Assembly (NCBI RefSeq): GCF_023343835.1
Contig: NC_064436.1
Coordinates: 51,621,883 to 51,685,882 of the forward strand
Source of the DNA: Lagopus muta
Taxonomy: Eukaryota; Chordata; Aves; Galliformes; Phasianidae
Direction of reading: 5' to 3'
Length of the DNA stretch: 64,000 bases
In this document: positions 36,733-47,687 of the stretch, one piece after another
Position numbering within the stretch: position 1 is the stretch's first letter
Layout: the number at the start of each line of letters is the position of its first letter
Position numbers and translations under genes: made by a program
Notes under the pieces: model-generated
Database searches by the model: none
What the model was told of the DNA's origin: nothing
The model's input: only the letters and a program-made list of their open reading frames with translations

Positions 36733-36932
36733 GTCATGGAATCATAGAATTGCAGAACCACCAAGGCTGGAAAGACCTACAAGATCATCCAGTCCAGCCA
36801 TTCATCTATCACCTATAGTTCTCATTAAACCACATCCCTCAACACAGTGTCTAAACATACCTCTAACACCTTCAGAATCTGTGAATCCACCACCTCCCTG
36901 GGTAGCTTGTTCTAGTGCCTGACCAGTCTTTC
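36733..36932 (-). mobile_element. CR1 LINE, outer copy, 3' end (minus)
   Basis: Minus CR1 starting at its tail (TCATGGAATCATAGAATTGC), then AAGACCTACAAGATCATCC and the 3' UTR, interrupted at 36932 by a plus CR1 tail. It continues at 37063. Confidence 0.9.
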
Positions 36933-37062
36933 CCAGGCTGGATGTGGCTCTGGGCAACCTGGCCTAGTGGTTGGTGACCCTGCCCACAGCAGTGGGGTTG
37001 AAACTAGATGATCTTTGAGGTCCTTTTCAACCCAGGCTATTTTATGATTCCATGATTCTTTC
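36933..37062 (+). mobile_element. CR1 3' end inserted in the minus CR1
   Basis: About 125 bp of sense CR1 (CAGGCTGGATGTGGCTCTGG to TTTATGATTCCATGATTCT). It is flanked by TCTTTC at 36927-36932 and 37057-37062. Removing it makes the outer minus CR1 collinear (CAGTCTTTC joined to AGAAAAG). It is closely similar to the CR1 tail at 58.2-58.4 kb, which suggests one subfamily. Confidence 0.88.
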
Positions 37063-37480
37063 AGAAAAGTAGAATTCCCTAATGTCCAGCCTGAATCTCC
37101 CCTGGCACAAATGGAGGCCATTTGCTCTAGTCCTATCACTAGTTACACAAAAGAAGAGGCTGACTCCCAGCTGACTACTACCTTCCTTCAGGTCGTTATA
37201 GAAAGCAGTAAGGTCTCCCCTGAGCCTTCTCTTCTCCAGACAAAACACTCCAGCTTTCTCAGTCACTCCTCATAAGAATTGTGCTCCAGACCCCTCATCA
37301 GCTTAGTTGCCCTTCTCTGGACCCAATCCATGGCCTTTATATTTCTTGCAGTGAAGAGTTCAAAACTGAACACAGTACTCGAGATGCGGTCTCACCAGTG
37401 CTGAGTACAGAGGGACAATTTCTTTCTTGTTCCTGTTAGCAATACTATTTCTGATACAAGCAACACTATTTCTGATACAA
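37063..37480 (-). mobile_element. CR1 LINE, outer copy, continuation (minus)
   Basis: It continues the outer minus CR1 through the RT C-terminus. The minus frame at 37042-37266 reads [24 protein letters not shown], shown here only as [10 protein letters not shown] for identification. It runs on to AACACAGTACTCGAGATGCG. The last 42 bp are two 21-bp tandem units (37439-37459 and 37460-37480) differing at one base. Confidence 0.88.
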
Positions 37481-37998
37481 TAAAGGGAGATAGAACTGTT
37501 TTAACTAGAAGCAAAGCGAGACAAGGAAGGATAATATTGCTGAAAACCTAGTTCAAGATTTCTTCTTTCATAATCTATCTTAGCTTTCTGGTATGCAGCA
37601 CTGTTCTCTCTGCTGGGAAGAACGAGGGAGTAATGATGATGTTCTTACATGCCCAGGCAGTCACTTGCAAACAACATTTTCTGTTGTGGTTAGACACACT
37701 CATGAAAACAGTCCACTGCCAATTTTTTTTTCATCATTTTATTCATTGATTTTCTTCAAGATCTTGTGATTATATTTTCAGGATGAGAAACAAGATCATT
37801 CTGTCACAGTAACTTGTATTAAGACTTACAGAATCTCCTTCTTTTTCTTTCCTATCCTCCTGTCTTTCTCTCCATTAGCAAAACAGTTCCAGGATATGAT
37901 TCCTGAAGCTCCACAACACTTCTCACCTAATAAAACAGACCAGCAAGAATGATGTCTATTTTTCTGTAATAAAATTCTTTGTGTATTTCTTGCATGGG
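37481..37998. other. Unique DNA ending in a polyadenylation-like signal
   Basis: No gene is recognised. AATAAA at 37968-37973 precedes an A29 run by 25 bases. This is the spacing of a polyadenylated transcript end, raising the possibility that this stretch is the 3' UTR of a retrocopy. Confidence 0.35.

Positions 37999-38027
<29 letters not shown>
37999..38027. repeat. A29 homopolymer
   Basis: Uninterrupted A run followed by CCAGCAGCAGCAACAAC. Confidence 0.85.
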
Positions 38028-38029
<2 letters not shown>

Positions 38030-38149
38030 AGCAGCAGCAACAACTAATGCTAGGTTCAGGTATAAATATTAAATGCTAAGTTCAGATATAAATATTGATG
38101 CTATTCTATAACTTTCTTATACATAAAAAAGCAGAACTGTGTATTTAAT

Positions 38150-38668
38150 CAGCTATTGAACTTGGCAGCCCATGGCTTGGACAGGTACACTCTTGGCTGG
38201 ATAAGGAACTGGCTGGAAGGCAGGGCCCAGAGAGTGGTAGTGAATGGAGCTAAATCCAGCTGGCGACCAGTCATTAGTGGCATTCCCCAGGTGTTGGTGC
38301 TGGAGCCTGTCCTCTTCAATATCTTTATTGATGACCTGGATGAAGGCATTGAGTGCACCTCAGTAAGTTTGCAGATGACACCAAGTTGGCTGGAAGTGTC
38401 TGAGGAATAACGAGGCCCAACAGAGGGATCTGGACAGGCTGGATAGCTGGGCTGAAGCCAATGGGATGAGGTTCAACAAGGCCAAATGCCAGGTCCTGCA
38501 CTTTGGCTACAACAACCCCAGGCAATGTTATAGACTTGGGGCAGAGTGGCTGGAAGACTGTGTAGAGGAAATGGACCTGAGGGTATTGATTGATGCTGAG
38601 TTGAACATGACCTGACAGTGTGCCCAGGCATTCTGGAAGGCCAACTGTATCCTGGGCCATATAAAAAG
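38150..38668 (+). mobile_element. CR1 LINE RT fragment, plus strand, no 3' end
   Basis: Sense CR1 covering the RT palm and beyond, without the 3' UTR or tail. It is therefore truncated at both ends, which is not how a CR1 normally inserts. A later deletion or rearrangement has removed the 3' part. It ends near 38668 in unrecognised sequence. Confidence 0.88.
38156..38660 (+). pseudogene. CR1 reverse transcriptase palm remnant
   Basis: The frame reads [20 protein letters not shown], then [27 protein letters not shown], cited here by its landmarks SGIPQ and [12 protein letters not shown]. The intact CR1 motif is SGVPQGSVLGP, so the glycine after PQ is lost. A frameshift after GIEC moves the catalytic FADDTK block into another frame (LQMTPSW). 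A further plus frame carries the downstream RT region ([18 protein letters not shown]). The enzyme is dead. Confidence 0.82.
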
Positions 38669-40516
38669 TGAGTGGGAGGAGGCGAATACGAGGAAAATCA
38701 AGTTTAGTTCCACCTGCACCTTGAAATTCCTGATCCCATCTGTGAACGTCCAGACTTTGCTCCACTTCTTATAGAAAAATGCGTTTCTTGGACACCTTTT
38801 TGAGTGTGGAAAAAAATAACTGAATGAGTACTCTGTTTCATCTTTGCTTAAGACAATTCAAGATAATTGATCTTTTTGGGGAAATTATTCTGTTTTTAAT
38901 TAAAATTATTGAGAACATTGTGTATTCAATTGATTGCCCTTCTCTCCAAAGTAAATATCACTGCATCATCTATTTGACTCTAAAAGTGTGAGGGGGGCAA
39001 AAAAAAACAAAAGGAGGAAAAAAAAAAAAAAAGAGGGAGCTTGAACCAGAACCTCTTAAGACTCAAACTTCTGAAGATTGAATAACTAAGAATAACTGTG
39101 AGTGGAACAAGGATAAAATAAAGAGTGTGGCAGTTTCAGTGTCATCTGCAACTGACATTTATCATTCTTCTTGTCACAGTAAGGCAGGAAAAATTAAGGA
39201 TCCCTGAGAGAGTAAAACAAGATATTGATCAGAGCTTTGCAAGCTCTAAAATCTTGGACTTGAATCTGGAATTAGTCCTTTAAAAGAGCTGTGTAAGCTC
39301 AAAACTTGCCTTTGTTTGAACATGTAAATAAAAGCTAAGATGGCTTTGTATGGGCTCTCTGGTGAAAAAGTGCTGTAAGGGCTCATTTAATGTAGAGTTA
39401 GAAATCTTTTTCTATTATCGCAGAGTGACAAAACTGTGCAAGTTTGTTTGTTTGTTTGTTGAATAAACTGTTCTGTTATGCTCTGAAGTTCCTAATGTTA
39501 TACATCTGTTTTTTGTTTGTCGAGCTCAGCTAGGCTATTCCTGGCAGTAGTAGTTTACTGATAGAATCAAGAAACTTGCAGTTTTACCCTTCAACGTGAT
39601 CCATGAGATATGAGAATTTCATGAAATTATTTTTTCATTTATAGATTTGACTCATTGTTCTATGATCATAAAAAAAATAATTTAATTCAACAACCATCCT
39701 TCTCAATAAGCCTAAGTCCTGAAAGATGATCAGATACCATTTTTCATAGTGAACAACAAAATCTCAGGTTATTTCCTCATGCTAACAGCAGTTAAAAAAT
39801 ACTGAAGGGAAACACTCAATACATTATTTAGGTTCCTAAAAATTATACACTTCTGTTTTCAGAAGGATATCAAGAACCTGCAGCAGCTAATGGTAACAGA
39901 ATAGAATCAGCGTGACAAATCAAAATGAGAATAAGACAGTTTGCTAATTGGCAGAGATTGAGGATAGGGTAGGATCCAAAATACTCTCTTCCCATAGTGA
40001 GGATATTTCACTGAAATTCTGATGAAGTAATCATGCTCTTATTATTGTGCAGTCTTCTCAGTGTATGTGTTTTAACTCAATGAAATGAGCTCAGCCAGTA
40101 TATTTGATACAAAAATTTAGCAGCTAGATCACCTGTGTACACCTCAAAGACTCTTCCAGTTAGCTAAAGAATTAGTACATGACAATCAATAGCTTAGTGT
40201 TTAGTAATAGTTTATTACAAGATAATTTATCTTAATATAAAATTCTGAAGCATTCTATGAGCTGTACCATTTCAAGAGGTATCAATGAAGGAATCCCTAT
40301 TTTCTGTATATGTCTGGAGTCTTAAGTGCAAGATCAACTTTAAATTAATTGGGCTCTGTAAATCTGAAGATGTGCACAGGCATAAGCGAAGCTTGCTAGA
40401 GAATCTAAAACTTAACCTGGAGGATACCTGTACAAGATGGGCTGGAATAGAGTTCATTCTTTTTCATAGATTACGTGGTGTTATTTTTCAGATTTGTGAT
40501 GAAAAACAGCATCAGT
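38669..40516. other. Unique AT-rich DNA
   Basis: No gene or repeat family is recognised. AATAAA-like words at 39327 and 39461 are isolated. Confidence 0.5.
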
Positions 40517-40860
40517 AACAAACTCATGTTTAGCTGTTGCTGAGCAGCACTGACAGAGAGTTAAGGACTTTTCTGCTTCTCAACTGCCACGCTTGTGAGA
40601 ATAATGAGAGCCTGGGAGGGGACATGGCTGGGACAGATGGGACCCTAGCTGACCAAAAAGATATTCCATAACATATGACGCAATTCTCAGCTGGGGAAAA
40701 GGTGTAAGTGGGGACATATGGATTTATGTCTTCCCAAAAAACTATTATGCATGGTAAAACCTTGCTTTCCTGGAAATGGCTGAACATCTGCCTGCTAATG
40801 GGAATCAGTTTATTTTATTTTACTTACACATGCAACTTTTGTTTTACCTGTTAAACAGTC
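40517..40860 (+). mobile_element. Partial LTR, type A, plus strand
   Basis: It lacks both LTR ends. Internal text is characteristic of the avian type-A LTR: TTAGCTGTTGCTGAGCAG, GACTTTTCTGCTTCTCA, GATATTCCATAACATATGAC, CTTGCTTTCCTGGAAATGG and CCTGTTAAACAGTC. The U3/R middle portion remains. Both termini are missing, so no TSD can be assessed. Confidence 0.82.
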
Positions 40861-40865
40861 AAAGA

Positions 40866-42918
40866 TAGCCCTTCTTTCAAAATATATTACTAGATATTTG
40901 CAGGAAAATTAATTTACATCTTTAAAGTAAATGAAAGGTTTTTCTATTTTTCTCAATTTCAGAGCAGATTTCTTTCACTCAAAATGAAAAAATTATGTAC
41001 AGTTTATTATGCTGATTCAAAGCGTATTATAATTTAAAAAATACTTTTCATCTAAAAGGAATAATATTCCAAAACATTTAAATCAGCTTTGTATACTTCA
41101 GATCTAAAGGTACATAATTACATTTATTTAATGTAATTAATTCCCATTTATTTTTGATAATCTAATCACATACGTTGTTGAGATCTTTAAGGGATTTTGT
41201 TAGACTTTTCCAAAAGGTGTCCTGATGAACAATCACTCAGTCTGGAGAAAGTATTGTTGGAATGTATGGTATTGATCAAAGTCAAAACTAAAGAAAGAAA
41301 AATGAAATCTCAACTGTGATCGATTAATCTGTTGCTTGGAGGGCACACATATTGTCTCCCCTGTGGAACAAAAATGAAAAGGTTTTGTTTTCTGCTGCAG
41401 AATGATTTTCCTGTAGTATCACTAACAAATATAAAATAAGAAAGATGATCAAAATCATTCAGATAGAATAAATGTTCTTAGCAACCTCATTTTGTTTGTA
41501 AACAAGTGTTTGGATTTGTGAAAACATCTGTGCTTTCTAGTCTGCATGGGACTTTAATTTAATCAGGAAACTGCAGATATCAAAACAGTTTTTCTCCTAT
41601 TTCCAGTTTCATTTCATGAAAACATCAAGAATTAAGATGCAATTTTTTGTGTGTGTGCAACTCTAAATAACTCCAGGTCCCTTCTTTTCTGACTTAGAGT
41701 TACCAACATCATGGGATATTTTTTGTACTTTTGGTATTAGACATTTCTTGTATGGCAAGGTTTAGGTAGTGAAGTGGGCTGCAATGGTAGCTTGAGTGAG
41801 AGGAAGAGTTACACCTGTCATCAATAGAGCTCCTTCCTACTACCAATTTGTGAAGATCCTACTTAATACTTTTATAATTCATACACTTCTTACTCCTTGG
41901 AATTATGTTCAGACCTGTTGCACTCTACCTGAGATTTCTTTTTCTGTTATGTGAGACCCGTGGCACCTTTGAATTATTTCAATTGCTGCTTCATACTAAT
42001 GCTTTCGTAATCTAGTAATCCTTAATGAAGAGTGGAAAACATGCTATTCAGTCTTCCTCTTCTAGCTGAACAAGGAGGACCACTCACAGGGGAAGTAGAA
42101 ATAGTTTGTTGGCTTCTGTTTGGACCAGAATAGCAATTCTGGCAGCTACACTGATCTCCTCTTCTGTTGGTTGCTTGGTTGCATTGTTTGTTCTTTTGAA
42201 TAACAGATATTTACTTCAGATAATACAGTCATAAAAAATTAACGTGCTTGTAGGAAAAGTGAATAAGTTGTTTGCATTAGTGTTGATGTAACCATTCAAG
42301 TGCCATGCTACCAGCCTCCCTCTGGTCTTGTGAATACTACACAGGAGGACTGCAAGAAAAAAAAAATGATCAGAAAGGTCTGAGAATAGTCTGGTGAGAA
42401 GTTTTGACACCTTTCTCATAACAGGAAAAACCTATTTTTCAGAAATCAGTGGCTCTGAAATTTGTCATTTTAGCACAGTGTAGATTTTTGTTTCTTTTTT
42501 TTTCTTTTTTTCTGTACATCACCTTCCCTCTGAGATGATGATCCATTATCACACATAGCAAAATTCTGATAATTATTCATACAAAGCAACTTGCAATATG
42601 GAATGATGGGTGGTTTCTTACATTGAAGGTGAAAATAAATGTTGTTTTTAAAAAACAAATATACAGTATTTAGCAACAATATAAGACCGTGCTTTTTATA
42701 ATGGGATTTTATAACTGGAAATATACTTAATGTACCATAAAATTTCCATAGTTTGACTGCTATGTCAGTTACCAGAAAATCTACAGTATTAATGTTCACA
42801 GGTTTTTTTGTTTTTCTTATTTTTAATTTTCTTGCCATTTATCTTGTAATAAGCAATAGTATTTTTCTTACTTTGATATCACACTACTGATCCCCTGACC
42901 ACCAGTGGTAGAACAAAA
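40866..42918. other. Unique AT-rich DNA
   Basis: No gene or repeat family is recognised. The minus 122-codon frame at 42470-42838 is lysine-rich at one end because of poly-T on the plus strand and shows no domain. Confidence 0.5.
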
Positions 42919-42923
42919 CAAAC

Positions 42924-43477
42924 TGTCATGGTTTTATGAATTTTGGTAATCGGTATTCCACAGGATAACACCATGTAGCACACTGGGATTTAAAGAGTTA
43001 ATGCTCCAGTTCTGGGTACCTGTCCCAGAAAAAAAGAAGAACTACATACCGTACCAGAGGACTGTTTGCTGTTGTTAGCATTTCTGCTCAGAGCAAAAGA
43101 TAAAAGCTGTTCATAGATCACTTGAACTTCCCCCATTTTTTTGGATCTTGGCAGCGTGTGAGCTCCCCAAATCATCTCACCTCAGAATTAGAATAAGGCC
43201 TTTGGGTTTTGGACACCCTTTCTCACTTTATTTGATTTATTATCTTCAATTCCAATTATATGGTACTATATTATAGTGTGTTACCTTGCATTCTGATACA
43301 GTATTTAGTAAATTAGTTTATTTCTCTTCAGATCATTGCCAATGTTTTGTTTTTAGGTTCATCTCTCTACAGTATTCCCCTTTTTTCTCATTTTCCCTTT
43401 CCCACAGAATGGGTCTGTGTGTTCCCTGGCCCCATTAGTCATGGAACTGGGCCAAACCAGCCAGTAAACCATTCACA
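42924..43477 (+). mobile_element. Solo LTR, type B, with 5-bp TSD CAAAC
   Basis: A 554-bp LTR starting TGTCATGGTTTTATGAA and ending AACCATTCACA. Exact CAAAC flanks lie at 42919-42923 and 43478-43482. The start resembles an avian ERV LTR that I recall beginning 'tgtcatggttttatgattttt'. A TATA-like AGATAAAAGC lies near 43098. No retroviral genes are adjacent. The class is uncertain; the 5-bp duplication favours ERVL-like. Confidence 0.8.
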
Positions 43478-43482
43478 CAAAC

Positions 43483-45022
43483 TTACTCAATTAAAAGGAG
43501 GTGAGTTTCACTATATAAAAAAGTATTATTTATCCCAAAATTTGGTCATAAGCTACAGAGAATCAGGACTATGACAATCTCTTTTACAGAATCCCAGTTT
43601 CCTGGCTTCTTTTTAATTCCAAAGTTCTTTTTAATTTCAAAACAAGAGTTCTAAGTAAAATTCAACAAGCAGAAGAGACAGCATGACTGGATATTTTCTG
43701 TCTTAAACCCAAATACTGGATGAGAAAAGTTATGTAAAACATCTTGATCCTACTGTAAACATTTTGGAAAAGATTGTGCTCTAAAATGGATCAATTGTTC
43801 TGTTGTTTTTATAGCAGGAAAGATAAAACAAGTAAAGACAAAATATAAAAAAAAAATGGGTACACCCCATTTGGGAGCCAAAATGCTTATACTTCTGTTG
43901 ATCTATTCTCTTTAAATGTTTACCGTGATCTTCTAATGAATTAATTTTTCAAATTTTTACATTAATTGGGCTTCAAATATAAAGCTTAAATGTCCCTCAA
44001 ATAGACAATATAACAATTGCACTAGATAGATCGATAAATATGACAGTAGCTATCATGAAATTCAGCTTTTGAGATAGCAAATACTGCCAAGAATTCTAAG
44101 AAAAATTTAAGAAGATTAATTCCAAGCACTGGTATCCACTTATTTAAAACAAAACAAACAAAAATAATAGATTTAGCATCTGTTATTGTAAATACTCAGA
44201 AAATAATTTAAAATAAGTAGTCCTACAACATTTCATAAAGCAATATCTATACAATATCTATATCCAGAGTCATCAGCAAATACTAATAATGGAATGGATT
44301 TGAAATGTTCCTTGTAAATATCACCGTTTCCTTTTGCTGGTTTGGGCAAAGATAACGAGTCCTTTGAGATTAAGCCAAGGTGAGCAGGGGCTGGGAGGAA
44401 GGAGGCTGCTTCAGAGGACAAAGTCACTCTCTCCTGTTGACCTAGTTAGAATTTACTTCTCAAAAATAGGTCTATTCCCTAACTCTTGCGTAACTCACAG
44501 TGCAAAGTAAAATAGGAACAGATTCTATAAAATGGGGAAATGGATTCACTTCTTGTTATGCTGTGTTCTTTATAATGCACTTGGGGAACAAAATGAAGAA
44601 TTCTCTTATTTCAGATAAGAAAGAGAAGAAATTACAATACTGCTTTCATACAGTCTTCATAATACAAATCAATCTGTCTTTCAAGTGGAGTGCATAAAAG
44701 ATTGGGGAATAGGGATTTAAACTTTTTAAAAAGACTTCTAAGAACTACAGATGAAATTTTCTCTAAGCTTCAACTAAAGTTGTTTAGATATACTAGCCTC
44801 AACTCATTCTTGGCTTTCAATTCATATGTCTTTCCCTCCCAGTGCAAAATATATGCAAAGTGGATATAAAATGCTACCAAACTAGACATGCCATTTAGAC
44901 CTACTAATTCACACTAATTTTACATCTAAATTCATCCTATTCTGGCACAACTGGCAACAATAAGTAGCCTTATTCACTTCTATATTAAGAACACTTTCCA
45001 CATGGTTTTGGTGGGAAAATAC
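43483..45022. other. Unique AT-rich DNA
   Basis: No gene or repeat family is recognised. The stretch ends at a T20 run. Confidence 0.5.
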
Positions 45023-45042
45023 TTTTTTTTTTTTTTTTTTTT
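45023..45042. repeat. T20 homopolymer
   Basis: Uninterrupted run of 20 T. Confidence 0.85.
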
Positions 45043-45157
45043 CCCCTAATTTTAAAGCACTAACCTCGGAAAAAGAAACTATGTACTCACTGAGACAGAT
45101 TTCTTAGAGAAATCAACATTGTTATCTTGTGCTCTACTGTTACTATGGTAAGCAGGT

Positions 45158-45250
45158 GTTTTTGTTTGTTTGCTTGGTTTTTTTTGTTTTTTTTTTGTTT
45201 TTTTTTTTTGTTTTGTTTTTTGCTTTGCTTTGTTTTGGTTTTTTTTCCTT
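45158..45250. repeat. T-rich (TTTTG)n tract
   Basis: T runs separated by single G or GC. On the minus strand it is an A-rich tract like those at 22.4 and 57.5 kb. The long frames over it are low-complexity artefacts. Confidence 0.85.
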
Positions 45251-47100
45251 TCAACTAGAAAGACAGCCAAATTCTGGAGGAGGTTGCACAGAGACATTCT
45301 GTATTCTATGTCTTTCATTAGGTTTCAGACTCAGCTGAACAAATCCTTGAGGAACCAAACTAATAATCCTTATTTGAGTAGAGGTTTGGATTAGTTTATC
45401 TCCAAAGGTCCATTTTAACCTAAATGGTGGGGGGTTTTTTATTCTATGTGTAATACTTTTCATTTTTCTATGAGGAAAAAAAAATAAGAAATGATCTAGA
45501 AGCATAAGAAGTAAAATGAAAACGTATTAAAATTTTCTTCTTACACATAAAAAATTTTAATTCCATCCTGCTAAAGTTATGTATTTTCCAGTAACTTGTG
45601 ACTCTGATAAGAAAGGAAAGAATCCTTGAGCAGGAACCGTGTGTATACACACCACTGTATACCTTAAAATTATTTTATATATTCACAGAAATGCACACAT
45701 AACAATGAGTAACAGCAATCCTTATATACCTGCATTTCCACTATCAGTATTGTATGTATGATAATCTAAATTTAGCTGCAGTAAACAGTTTTCAAATGTA
45801 TATGATTAAGACTTGATACAGATACTGGAAAAAGGGACAACTGTATAATATTAAGGAAAGAGCAGGGCAAGATTGTAAAAGTGATAGAGGTGAAAGGATA
45901 TTAAAAATGTGAAGTCTTGAAATGTAGATGACAAGAGCTGTTAATAGTACACCAATATTATGCTCAAGAATTGAACTGACTTATAATGTGTTTACTATAA
46001 TAATATGTCATGGAATAGAATGAGATGTAAATACTATTTTCATATCTCCTTTTATGCTTTAAGGAAATTCCAAGTTTACAAAGAATATAGGTTCCAATTA
46101 ATCAAATGATTGTGAAATGAATCAAATTCTTATAAGAACAGTGCTTATCTTGCATTACTAATATACTAGCCCATATTGTGAAACTCCTAAAAACAACTTA
46201 CCTTTGTATGTCTACAAAGTTGCTTGATCTAGCATCACTGCCTGAAATAATAGACACAAAGATGGTGTCACAAGAAATGTGTCTTGAACAGTTAATTTTT
46301 GCTTTACTTAATCATAAGCACTTCAGCTTTTGAACTCACAGAAAGTAATTGTGGGTAGTATGGCAAGTTCTTTGCTAGGCAGTACTGAGTTAAGAAAATA
46401 CAGCACAAATGCACAAATGATAAGTCACATATCTGACTCACACTGATATGCTACAAATCAACCTGTAGCCATAAGCTTTTGTAGTTGTAAATGAGCTTTA
46501 CAAAATGCCCACTTCATGTGTTAGACACCAGGGAAATGTGATTCACCAATTTACCTTCCACACCAAATCTGCATTAAGAAAGAATGAGATCTCTCTCAGT
46601 GACTTGCTCACTAGGTCTATATGTAATACACATATCATTCTTTTTTTCATCTTTTATATATATATATATATATTATTTTTTCATATTGTATAAATGCATT
46701 GTCATTTGAATCAGAAACAATTCTTGTATATTGTACTGAATTTTATTAAAAACACTTCGTGCACAATGAGAAGGATCCTAACCTATTTTTTTTCCACTTT
46801 CCATGGCTTTATGTTTCTCCATTAAACTACTAGAAGATCATACAAGAGCAACAGTCTGCAACATATTATTCCCAGTGGATCATCTTTGGAAGGAGAGAAA
46901 ACAAAGACTGACAGTCTTGACAGCTGTGCTGGAAAAGAAAATTATTCCTTATCATAAGTAGAGTGATCAGTAGTCTGCTCTCACGGTAACAGTGACCCCC
47001 CAAAAGCCTTGAAAGTAATTGTCTCACAAAATTCAGTTCATAAAAGTGCTTCTTCCTGTTTAAGATACATGGCAACTACTAGAGAGCACTCCAGGTTAAA
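45251..47100. other. Unique AT-rich DNA
   Basis: No gene is recognised. A (TA)9 run lies at 46655-46672. Confidence 0.5.
46655..46672. repeat. (TA)9 microsatellite
   Basis: Nine exact TA units. Confidence 0.85.
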
Positions 47101-47105
47101 CAAAG

Positions 47106-47682
47106 TGTCCTGATTTCATCTGGTACAGAATTGATTTTCTTCATAGTGTCTGTTATGATGCTATATTTTGGCTTCAGGTGAAAAACAATAACACACTGAT
47201 GTTGCCAAACAGTGCAGCACAAGATTCAGATTCAGCTCCCTGTACTCTGTACTGTCCTGCCAGTAAGAGAACTGGGGAGGCACGAGGATCTGAGGGGTCA
47301 GAACCAGGACAGCTGACCTAAACATGTCAAAGGGATATTCTGTACCACATGACATCGTGTGAAAGCTATAATACTGGCAGGAGTTGGTTGAAGGAGAAAA
47401 CCACTGCTCAGGGACTGGCTGAGCATCTTTTTGCAGTTGGTGAACAACTGCATTGTACATTACTTGTTTTGCAAATATAAATACTTATACTACTATCATT
47501 ACTATTTTTTTCTTTCCCTTTACCTAGTAAGCAGTGTTTTATCTCATCCCACAATATTAATTTTTTCTTTTTTTTTTTTTTTTTTTTTTTTCCTCTGCAG
47601 TTTTCTCCCTCACCCCACTGGGAGGGAGGAATGAGTGAAAGGCTCTGTGAATCTAAGTTGCCTGCTGGGTAAAACCGCAACA
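47106..47682 (+). mobile_element. Solo LTR, type A, complete, TSD CAAAG
   Basis: A 577-bp LTR from TGTCCTGATTTCATCTGG to GGGTAAAACCGCAACA, with exact CAAAG flanks at 47101-47105 and 47683-47687. Landmarks: AACACACTGATGTTG, GGACAGCTGACC, GGGATATTCTGTACCACATG, a TATAATA-like box at about 47370, a T26-type run at about 47567-47591, and the end block AAGTTGCCTGCTGGG. The structure (TG...CA, 5-bp TSD, no internal genes) marks a solo LTR of an endogenous retrovirus, probably ERVL-like. It serves as the reference copy for the other type-A pieces. Confidence 0.9.
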
Positions 47683-47687
47683 CAAAG

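Noticed and set aside
42470..42838. 122-codon minus open frame
   Set aside because: The lysine-rich end comes from a T-rich tract on the plus strand; the rest shows no family similarity.
47408..47683. 91-codon minus frame near 47.5 kb
   Set aside because: It lies within and antisense to the type-A solo LTR, with its lysine run coming from the internal T tract.
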